Below, piece by piece: positions 50,116 to 62,100 of a DNA stretch of 64,000 nucleotides. How positions within the stretch are numbered: the first letter of the stretch is position 1; every line of letters starts with the position of its first letter. Below the pieces are notes generated by a model. The model was not told the origin of the DNA and searched no databases. It saw nothing but the letters and a program-made list of their open reading frames with translations. The position numbers and the translations under genes are program-made. Source of the stretch: Eurosta solidaginis. Its lineage: Eukaryota; Arthropoda; Insecta; Diptera; Tephritidae. Where the stretch lies: the NCBI RefSeq assembly GCF_040869045.1, contig NC_090321.1, forward strand, positions 89,324,603 through 89,388,602. Direction: 5' to 3'.

Positions 50116-53100
50116 GTGAGTTGTTTTTTTTTTTTTTTTGGTAATTACTTAACATATTTATTTGGTAATCAAAATTTTAATCAATAATTTCACAAAATTA
50201 AAACATATAAAGTAAACACATCTCTAATATTCAATATTGTGCAACGAACACTTGATTACAACAAAAATAATCCAATACAAGAAAAAAAAAAAACCAAATA
50301 ACACCAAACTTATAGACAAAGTCAAAAATTTAAGTTAAAAAAACTCTCTCGACTATGATCATGACTTAATAAAAGCTCCATTTAAGGGCCTATATAGCTT
50401 TTATCTCATTTTGTATGCTGCACCACTGCATGAGGGTTTTTCGTCGTGCCCATTTCGGGATCCATTATATATTCCCACCCATTGACTGAGTTGAGCTGGC
50501 GACACGCCTGCAAGCAATAATTTTATCGTAAACAAAAATTTTTACTATACATATCGTTAGCTTAATTCACAGCAAAAAACCTTTTATTTTTACATGGAAA
50601 AATCTGTTGTTAGAGCCCTTGTGAATTAAGCTAACGATATATATATACAAATGAAGAAAGTACCGTGCGCTGTTTGCACCTCTTCCTCAGGTGCTGAAAA
50701 ACGTCTGAAAAATTCAATGAGTTTTTTATTTTGACGCAGCGTAGCTACACACAAAGCAGGAACTATTGATGATTTATTAAAATCTGAATATGAACGATAT
50801 CTCAGCAGCAAACGTATAACGTCTAAACTACCCGCATATGTGGCCAACGTTAAAGCGTTCTGACCTACAAAACACATACTATAATACAAAAAACAGAAGG
50901 AGCTTCTTTCTTATCGTCATGTCATTGAATGAGCTCTCACCTAAATAATTAATAGCGGTCAAGCTGGCTCCATAACGTATCAATAGTCGGACGTGCTCAC
51001 CTTTACCCATATAGCAGGCCTTTAAAAGTGGCGTATTACCATAGAAATCTGCTTCCTCTAAATCCAATTGCTTTGGGTTGTTTTTGTAACGCGCCAAAAA
51101 ATTATACAAATGCGTTGGATTGCTTTCGTCAATAAAGCCATGAACTGAAACTGAAAACAAAATGCAAAGAGTTATAACAAAATAAATATGTAATTTAACT
51201 AACATTAATAACAAACCGCTCATTTTAAACAAAGGACGAATATGAAAATAAAAATTATAACATAAAAAGACACAAAACAAAAAACTAACTACCAAAGTTT
51301 GTATTAAACAACTGAAACTACGCTAATCTTTTTCTTCGAGTGCCCTTCCAATTAATGTTCTTGTGTCCGTTAGTTCGAGTAAACAGATTTGCAGGTAGTT
51401 AAAAGAGTAAGAAATTATATAAAATAGGGTGTACCTAACAAAGAAATTAATAAAATAAATTATAATTTTAAATCGCCTGTTTTTTCTAAGCGGCCATTTT
51501 TCATCCTATTGATTCAGTTTCGAAATAAAAGCCACTGAATTTTAGAATTTCGCAACTGTTATAAGAATGAACAGGAGAACAACAAGACTGAATATAAACG
51601 AACAAAAATTAAACAAGTAATAAAGTCTAAGTTCGGGTCAAACCGAATATTACATACCCATATGTGCACTTGAAACGCTGTTGTTGATAAATTTCGTTCG
51701 GATTGGGAGACTTTTGTTCGACTTAAGGCATTAAAAGTATTTTGGAAAGAGTAACAAAAAAGGGGCGGGTCCCGCCCATTTTCAAAATTTGTTTAAGTTT
51801 TGTTCTTAGTTCAACCATACCACTACTGAGGCAGAATATCAGTCAAATGTTTTTAAATACCATATAGTTATTGCAAACTTTGTTAAGGTTGGATCTTTAC
51901 GAAAAACTGGGCGTGGCCTTTCACCTATTTTGAATATCTTCACTCAGTCTATATAATTTGGAAAGGATAGTTCCGTTTCTAACGGCTTTCGATTTACGGG
52001 TTGTTAAACTTCTTCTAAATTTTCAAATTTTTTGGAATTCATGTTTTGCGTCATAAAACCAATCTACCTACAAAATTTCATTAGCTCAGTGGTATTCGTT
52101 TTTGACTTATCTCATTTTTTCCATATTTCGATATCGAAAAAGTGGGCGTGGTTATCGGGTCCAGATAAGCCCGTATACGCAATTTGGTGGAGATATCTCA
52201 ATATTTGCTCAAGTTATCGTGTTAACGGACGGACAGACGGGAAGACGGACAGAAGGACGGGCTTAATCAAATTTCGGTACTGATGATTTTGTTTATGGAA
52301 GTCTATCAGCCCAATTCTAAACGAAAATTCCGTGCGAGTTTTTTCCCTTCTCCCATTCCTCGTATTCTAAATAAAAATTCCTTGTGAGTTTTTTCACTTC
52401 TCCCTTTCCTCCTATTCTGAACAATGTTCGAAAAAGCGGAAACCGGTTATGGGAGAAAAGTAGGTATTATGAATGTGAGGGAGAGGGAGATTTCTCTGCC
52501 ATTTCATAGGAGTTTTTTCACTAGTTAAATTAAAGGGAATGCATCAAAATAGTTAAAGGAAATTGATTATTTTAAGAAAGAACACTTGTTTGTACAAATT
52601 TGTGCTTAAATATATATTTACATTCTACCACAATATTCTCACTGTTAATACAACAATAACAACAACCACAATATTCTTTATTTTAAGTCGAAAAGTATAT
52701 CATAAGCAACGGAAGAGCTCTTCGCATATTTGATGCAGCCATCCAGAAATTGCGCAAGGATTTTTTAAGAAGGCTTAAATAGATTTTGGCATATGGCGAA
52801 AGGCGAACTCAACTCGACTTGGCCGCCAGAAAATTCTTTTGCAGAATGAATGCAGGCAACTCCGGCGGATTGGTGTTATCCCGCCGGTCTTCTTCTTATG
52901 CTCCTCTGTTGATGTTGCTGTGACACCAATTCATTACTCATTTCAGTGAATACCACATGAAATGCAATAATGTGCATTGTTTATACCTTATTTCTTAATT
53001 TCAAATAAATTGGCAACAATAATTAAACTTTACAATTTTTTAAACAAAATAAGAAATGCGCAACGAAATTTCAATTGACAAAACAGCTCACTTCGAAAAT

Positions 53101-56100
53101 TCGAAATTCCTATTCCCCAATTATTCTTCTTCCTAGGAGGAAAGAACTGGAGGAAATTTTCCGCTGGAATAAAAAAATCCGCGAGAACATTTAGAATTGG
53201 TCTGTATATCTATCTCGATTCCTTTATACCTTTACAATCAACCGCTATCCTATCAAAGTTATAATACCCTGTGTACAAGTACAGCTGGGTATAAAAAAAC
53301 ACCCTCAACTGAATATCTTTTGCAGAGCTGCTCAACAAACCCTAGCCACTTTTGTTTTTATTTTACCCTGAAGAAAAGGCACAGATACAAATTCACGCTT
53401 TGAATATAAAACAAGTAAGGAAGGCTAAGTTCGGGTGTAACCGAACATTACGTACTCAACTGAGAGCTTTGAGACAAAAGTGTCTTTTACATGGATACAT
53501 ACAAATGGTAATATTAACAAGTAAGGAAGGTTAAGTTCGGGTGTAACCGAACATTACATACTCAGTTGAGAGCTATGGTGACAACATAAGGGAAAATAAC
53601 CATGTAGGAAAATGAACCGAGGGAAACCCTGTAATGTGTTTATATGACATGTGTATCAAATGAAAGGTACTAATGAGTATTTTATGAGAGTGGGCCATAG
53701 TTCTATAGGTGGACGCCATTTAGGGATATAGCCATAAAGGTGGATCAGGGTTGCCTCTAGAATGCGTTTGTACGATATGGGTATCAAGTGAAAGGTGTTA
53801 ATGAGTATTTTAAAAGGGAGTAATCCTTAGTTCCATATGTGGACGCCGTTTTGAGATATTGCCACAAAGGTGGACCAGGGGTGACCCTAGAATTTGTTTG
53901 TACAATAGATAGAAGTCTATATCTATCTGGATTAGTTTATGCCGTTACGGAGTACCGTTATGCGAACAAAATTAATATACTCTGTGAGTTCTGCTCAGCT
54001 GAGTATACAAATGTTCATAGCACTCCCATACATGATAAAAATATGAAAAGGTAAAACCATTCTCTCTTCTCGGCGGCCAAAATGATTTTCAAAAAAAAAT
54101 TTTAAATAAATTGACACCAACAAATTTTTCAAAAATATTGTAGCACGGAGAAAAATTTTAATTAATAATTTATTCATTAAGGGGACCATCAAAATTCTTT
54201 AAACATTTAAAATTAATTTTTATTTGTTTTTTTTTTTTTTGTTAAGTTTCAGTGTACATATTTTGTATGTGTTGTGATTTGCACTTCAATGTAAACATTT
54301 TTGAACAGCCCTGTCTTTATGATTTAGCTGCATCCCACGATGACAAAAAGGTGTTTCGGGAAAAGGATCACGTTGTATGAACAGAATAGGGAGTAGATCT
54401 CGACCGAATATTCCGTTTGGATTCGATAACCGGTCAGTTTGGTCGTATAGTTCGGATTCGGTTAAAAAATTTGCCCAACTTCCGTACTTTGGTAAATGAT
54501 AGCTTTTAAATAAAAACTTTTTGTTATATGAAATCAAAGAGGAAATATTCAGTTTTGAAATCGTGAAAAGGTAAATGTTCGGACCCTGCGGGAAATTCTA
54601 AACTTTGTACTAATGTGCGTCTATGAATGTATGTATGGTTTAAACTGAGCAGATGTACACATTTTTTAAGCTTAAAACTTTCATTATCAATTTATACTAT
54701 GCGTGAATTATTACCGGAGTTAAATAAAATAAATGTAAGGCGCGATAACCTCCGAAGAGATCTAAGGCCGAGCTTCTCTTCCAATTTGCGTCGTGCTCCT
54801 CTTGATTTTCCCTACAAATTGGCCGGACGGGACCTACATGATTTTATGCCGACTCCGAACGGCATCTGCAAGGCAGATGAGTTTTCACTGAGAGCTTTTC
54901 ATGGCAGAAATACACCCGGAGCGCTTGCCAAACACTGCCGAGGTGCGGCCCCGCTTAGAAAAATTTTCTTCTAATTGAAAAACCTTATTTCTAAAATTTT
55001 TGATGTTGCCTTGCCCGGGGTTTGAACCCAGGGCATCCGGTGTGGTAGGCGGAGCACGCTACCATCACACCACGGTGGCCATCACCATCACAGCTTCGGA
55101 AATATGGTGGAAAACTGAGTCTAAAAGGGATAGGCCCCGCTCATTTCTTAATATTTTGAATCGATATAGCTGGCGACCCAAATGTGAGTCCAAATACAAT
55201 ATTTGAACGAGTTCACTCCTTTAATATATAATCTAGGTTGATGCAAACTTGCAGCAACTGCTCGAGCCTTAACTCCGAAATGGCTGGACCGATGGAGAAT
55301 TTCATGATGTTCAAATTCGAATTGAGCGCGAAGCACGAGCAAGACATGGAAAGCGAGATATATGCGAAGTACTAAATTTTGCGACCCCGAGTCTCGATTA
55401 TCTCAAGACGAGCGCATGCCACTTATCAATACCTTTAGTACCATTAACATAATGTCAAAATAAAGGCTTATAATAGTTTCCAAGTCTCATCTAAAATTCC
55501 GAAGTCAAACCCTTAAATGGCTGGAGTAATTTAAATTTTCCTAAATTTTGAATAAAAATGTTTTTCAGTGCCATAATATATTTAAATAATTTTTAGTTTT
55601 CAATTTGTTAGTGTTAAGTCGTTTTCTATACCGAAGTGCTCGTTCATCATATGAAAATGCCTTTGCTTTGTACTTACATATGTGAGGGCATATGGGAGTG
55701 CTTAGAAATTTTTTTTTTTTTTTGTATTTGAAGTGTAAATTTGTATCTATCCCTATGATTTACGGCAAAACAAAACAAAAGTTCTATAAGTGTATAGGAG
55801 TTGTGTAGATCTGTTCATTATGAAAGTTCGGGTTCGGGCATTTTGGCAAGTCCAAAGAGGGCGGGTTGCTGGGATGCTACTATTTGTCTAGGAGATAAAC
55901 TTGCACCATAGAAACTCTCATAGACATAGCAAGTTTTTCTGCGGATTTTTTTTAATATAACTTTCCTACTTTCTGACCTCTAACAACATTATAAGTGGTA
56001 TCAAATTTCTAAAAAGTAAAGTCAGGATGATCGGGATGGGGTAGGCGTCATTCTCCTAAAAAAACTGCCTTGCTATTCTGCTCTTCTAAGGGTTATTTTT

Positions 56101-59100
56101 ATCCATTCTCTAAATCCTTGGGTGTTTCGTATGCCCCGGACGATAGACTCAATTATGGGCCAATATCTAAGCTATCTAGTATTTCTCAAAAAGTTATATT
56201 CTGCCCAAACAGCGTGGTTTTGCTGCTGGCCGGTCTACAGTAATTTATTAAGCGAATATTGCTACGAAACGTTCTCTTCAAGCCATCAAGTCTATTTGAT
56301 TTATGCGGATTTCTCCAAGGCATACTACAAAGTATCCCATAATATGTTGATAAAAAGTTAGCTACGCTTGGATTTCACTCCAAATCCCTCAGTTATGGGT
56401 TATGTGACGTACAGGATGGATTCCCATTGGACAGTGCCCTGACCATTGATAGATGAGCCTTAGTGACCCCAATTATTTCGGCAGAGTTTCTGCCATCCAT
56501 TTCCGGGCAGAAAGATTTGAACTATGACGGAAGCTGTAGAATAATCAGGAATTCCCCAAAATTTTTATACTCAGTTGAGCAGAGCTCACAGAGTATATTA
56601 AGTTTGATTGGATAACGGTTGGCTGTACATATATAAAGGAATCGAGATAGATATAGACTTCTATATATCAAAATAATCAGGATCGAAAAAAAATTTGATT
56701 GAGCCATGTCCGTCCGTCCGTCCGTCCGTTAACACGATAACTTGAGTAAATTTTGAGGTATCTTGATGAAATTTGGTATGCAGGTTCCTGAGTACACATC
56801 TCAGATCGCTATTTAAAATGAACGATATCGGACTATAACCACGCCCACTTTTTCGGTATCGAAAATTTCGAAAAACCGAAAAAGTGCGATAATTCATTAC
56901 AAAAGACACCTAAAGCGACGAAACTTGGTAGATGAGTTGAACTTATGACGCAGAATAGAAAATTAGTAAAATTTTGGACAATGGGCGTGGCACCGCCCAC
57001 TTTTAAAAGAAGGTAATTTAAAAGTTTTGCAAGCTGTAATTTGGCAGTCGTTGAAGATATCTTGACGAAATTTGGCAGGAACGTTACTTCTATTACTATA
57101 TGTACGCCTAATAAAAATTAGCAAAATCGGAGAAGGAACACGCCCACTTTTAAAAAAAAAATTTTTTTAAAGTAAAATTTTAACAAAAAATTTAATATCT
57201 TTACAGTATATAAGTAAATTATGTCAACATTCAACTCCAGTAATGATATGGTGCAACAAAATACAAAAATAAAAGAAAATTTCAAAATGGGTGTGGCTCC
57301 GCCCTTTTTCATTTAATTTGTCTAGGATACTTTTAACGCCATAAGTCGAACAAAAATTAACCAATCCTTTTGAAATTTGGTAGGGGCATAGATTTTATGA
57401 CATTAACTGTTTTCTGTGAAAATCGGCGAAATCGGTTGATGCCACGCCCAGTTTTTATACACAGGCGTCCGTCTGTCCTTCCGCATGGCCGTTAACACGA
57501 TAACTTGGGCAAAAATCGACATATCTTTAATGAACTTAGTTCACGTGCTTACTTGAACTCACTTTATCTTGGTATGAAAAATGAACGAAATCCGACTATG
57601 ACCACGCCCACTTTTTCGATATCGAAAATTACGAAAAATAAAAAAATGCCATAATTCTATACCAAATACGAAAAAAAGCATGAAACATGGTAAGGTAATT
57701 GGATTGTTTTATTGACGCGAAATATAACTTTAGAAAAAACTTTATAAAATGGTTGTGACACCTACCATATTAAGTAGAAGAAAATGAAAAAGTTCTACAG
57801 GGCGAAATAAAAAACCCTTAAAATCTTGGCAGGTATTACATATATAAATAAATTAGCTGTATCCAACAGATGATGTTCTGGGTCACCCTGGTCCACATTT
57901 TGGTCGATATCTGGAAAACGCCTTCACACCACTCCCTTTTAAAACTCTCATTAATACCTTTAATTTGATACCCATATCGTACAAACTCATTCTAGAGTCA
58001 CCCCTGGTCCACCTTTATGGCGATATCTCGAAAAGGCGTCCACCTATAGAACTAAGCCCCACGCCCTTTTAAAATACTCATTAACACCTTTCATTTGATA
58101 CCCATATCGTAAAAACATATTCTAAAGTCACCCCTGGTCCACCTTTATGGCGATATCTCGAAAAGGCGAACACCTATAGAACGAAGGCCCACTCCCTTTT
58201 AAAATACTCATTAACACCTTTCTTTTGATACCCATATTGTACAAACAAATTCTAGGGTCACCCCTGCTCCACCTTTATGGCGATATCTCGAAACGGCGTC
58301 CACATATGGAACTAAGGATTACTCCCTTTTAAAATACTCATAAACACCTTTCTTTTGATACCCATATTGTACAAACAAATTCTAGGGTTACCCCTGGTCC
58401 ACCTTTATGGCGATATATCGAAACCGCTTCCACCTATGGAACTAAGGATTACTCCCTTTTAAAATACTCATTAGCACCTTTCATTTGATACCCATATCGT
58501 GCAAACGCGTTCTATAGTCACCCCTGGTCCACCTTTATGGCGATATCTCGAAAAGGCGACCACCTATACAACAACCACCACTCCCTTTTAAAACCCTTAT
58601 TAATACCTTTAATTTGATACCCATATCGTACAAACATATTCTAGAGTCACCCCTGGTCCACCTTTAGGGCGATATTTCGAAACGGCGTCCACCTATGGAA
58701 CTAAAGCCCACTCCCTTTTAAAATACTCATTAACACCTTTCGTTTGATGCCCATATTGTACAAACAAATTCTAGGGTCACCCCTGGTCCACCTTATGGCG
58801 ATATCTCGAAACGGCGTCCACCTATGGAACTAAGGATTACTCCCTTTTAAAATACTCATTAACACCTTTTTTTTGATACCCATATTGTACAAACAAATTC
58901 TAGGGTCACCCCTGGTCCACCTTTGTGGCGATATCTCGAAATGGCGTCCACCTATGGAACTAAGGATTACTCCCTTTTAAAATACTCATTAACAACTTTC
59001 ATTTGAAACCCATATCGTACAAACGCATTCTAGAGTCAACCCTGATCCACCTTTATGGCTATATCCCTAAATGGCATCCACCTATAGAACTATGGCCCAC

Positions 59101-62100
59101 TCCCTCATAAAATACTCTTTAACGCCTTTCATTTGATACACATTCCAGGGTTTCCCTCGGTTCATTTTCCTACATGGTTATTTTCCCTTATGTTGTCACC
59201 ATAGCTCTCAACTGAGTATGTAATGTTCGGTTACACCCGAACTTAACCTTCCTTACTTGTTTACAATATGTATATTGAAAATGAAAATGAATAAGATCAA
59301 AATCGGAATCGGCGAACATTTACGATTTTCCATGAAATGCTCCTTTAAATTCTTTTGCATTTTTATAGGATTATTTGATTTAAGATGTGGGAATTTTATT
59401 CAGATTCCTGCAGGTAATTTCATAGAGACTATCTGGTATCATTGTTTTAAGTGTTTGAGCAAATTTTGTATACTTGATTATAAAAAGAGAAATATTTATT
59501 TATTTATTTGTTATGCCCAGGTGGATACTCTAAAAGTTCTATGGACATTTGGTGAAACTGATCCAATCTATGGTGACCTCAAAGGACATGGCAAAAATCG
59601 CGGTTATAAATCCCTCAATTTGCTCAGCCCTTTGTTTCGCAAGGAACTCACTTCTGATACACATAAATGGGATGTTACAGTACAAAACGTAAGTAGAAAA
59701 CAATATTTCAAATATATTTATTATAATTTACATTCATAAGATGTTAGCAATATATCAATTTAGTATTTTTTGTGGTATCTTATTGCCAATTATTTAGCGA
59801 TTTATGCATACTATATATATGTACATATCTTACGTAACTATTAGCAAATTACATTGTAATACAAAATATTTATGTATTTATAATAATTGAGGACTTAATT
59901 TTTTTGTGCTGCCTTAAACACAATTTATGACACCATATATTTTCTCCTAGGTTACGATCGAACCCAATATGGACACACTTTATTGGTGTAAAATAATACG
60001 TGCTCCAGTATTAAGCGAGAAACATCACATAATTGGTTATGAAGCATTGTTGTCACGAGAGAGGTGAGTTAATAAAATTAAATGTAAAAACCTTATTAAA
60101 AAGCCATAAACGAGCGAAATACGTGCTAAAGTTATGTTAATATATTTACACGTAGAGTTGCCCGTTTTAGTGTTTTACATATTACATTAAATACATATCT
60201 ACTAAAAAAAATTCGCTAGGTGTTGCAGGAATCGTGAAAATCAAAAAAACAAAAAAACACGTCCGAACTTGAAAATTTTTCTTTCATACTTTCAGGATTT
60301 TCTCTATAACCGTGAGACCTGAAACTTTGAACAAAGTTTTTAGCTCTTTTAGGTTGTAATATGTTGGGAAAAAAAGAATTTTCTATATGGGACAGAGAGC
60401 GAGATATTTATAAAGCCCATTTACAACATGAGGAGTCTTGCGACCTGCTATTTGAGTAACTACCCGCAGAGCTAGATTCTGGACTCTAAGAACATACTTC
60501 AGAACCACATGGTAAAGCAAAATCAGGGGAAAGGTTTCGCTAGGTGGTCCAGGGATCGGTAAAATTAAAAAAATCTTCCGAACTTTGAAATTTTGCTTTC
60601 CAGTTTTAGGGACCTTCTCGATAACCCAGAGACCTGAAACTAAGAACGAAACCTCAGGCTATCTGTCAGAGGTTCTTCTCTTCCCCCAAGTGTGATGGGC
60701 AGACCTATCAGAGCACCGCTCTTAGAACCGCCATAAAATGCGTTCTTATGATACCATATCACATCATCTACATAGTGAGGTAAAAATAATCAATGCGAAA
60801 TTGCCACAAACCTGGACATCCAAGCATTCACCTGCTTTATGCCACTTCCAATTAGCCCCCTTATCAGAGAACGAAAACTCAATACCTGCAGAAAATGAGC
60901 AGAATTCCCAGATAAATGCATTTCCCTCTGCCTCAGCTTCGAATCAGATATTATTGCAGGTTAAACTCTTACCCATCTAAAACCACACCGTGCTTAATGT
61001 CATTCGCACGCGCTCTAAGCAGATATGAACATCGAGCAGAAAAGGGGCCGAAGTCGTGTTAATCGAATGTATGAAGGTATTGCGGACCAGAAGCAGTTCC
61101 TATTGAGTCCCTTCTATGTCGGCAGAGAGAAAGAAGGTCCCACTGCGTTGGAAATACTAGTTTAGATGCGTAGATCTTCCTTTGTAATTCTAATTATGTG
61201 ACTGTCGACATGGTAGGATAGCACGTAACATATATAATACTGCGGCCTCCTACTTTTATCATTTATAAGTGGAAGGCTTAGGTTTCATTGATCTGTGTAA
61301 TCAAAGGGAGAAGGGAACGATAGGGATTGGGAAGAATAAAGACAGAGGAAGAGAGTGAGGGAGATAGCAAGGCGGAGAGAGCACAGAGAGAAATATAGAG
61401 ACATGAAAAAAGAGAAAGGTATTAGAAAGTCAGGAAAATGGATACAGAAAGGAAGTGCTAGAAGCAGAAAGAGAGTCTCACCAGAACTTATTACTAAACG
61501 AAAAATGTTTTTTAAATATATGCTAGTTTCCAAAATTTGTTTTTCTGCACAGCAAGTATATCTTTTATATTTGTCTTCTTTTTCGTATTGCTTTGATATA
61601 ATTATATTTGAACTAACTTTCAATTTCTCTCCAAATTTCCAGCAACACCAACCAACCCCTCGTCCATCATATGACGCTCTTTGAATGTTCGACAAAGTCA
61701 TACCCCGGCTCGGATCCGCTCTCATGGGAAGTATGGGTAAAAAGCAGCGGTGCAGTATGCAACAGTAATTTATTAACGCCACATGATTGGGATTCGTGTA
61801 TAAATCCAGTGGCTGTTTGGTCTATTGGATCTACAGGTAAGAAAACAAGCCCGTTAACTTAGTGCAGAGAACAAACGAAACACTTTTTTAAAGACCTAAC
61901 TCAGCTTTAGAGAATTCCTACTTTTCTCTAGCTCTCGCGTTTAAAATTTAGCCTTAGTCCAGTACTTTTTAACTGATCTTAAAGTTTCGTAAAAGCTTGT
62001 AGATATTCCTAAAATTATCAAAGTTAAGAAAGTAAGACATTCCATTATACATGTTGCTGCTTGACACTCGTTTATCCATGTTTTTTAATAGTAATAATAC

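Larger units (their letters stand above)
50116..59520 (+). other. 9.4-kb intron of the monooxygenase with a nested gene
   Basis: Bounded by gtgagt at 50116 and ttatgcccag at 59520, both phase 0. It contains the minus-strand ankyrin gene (50401-51223), several DINE-type elements, a CAG-ended MITE, a SINE and a LINE RT relic. Confidence 0.9.

Noticed and set aside
52232..52262. Tandem gacggacagac-type motifs as a microsatellite
   Set aside because: These short runs are an ordinary part of DINE cores and occur in every copy.
61355..61782. Overlapping open frames on both strands (109 and 165 codons)
   Set aside because: They come from a purine-rich intron tract; the plus frame overlaps exon 61643-61836 out of its reading frame.
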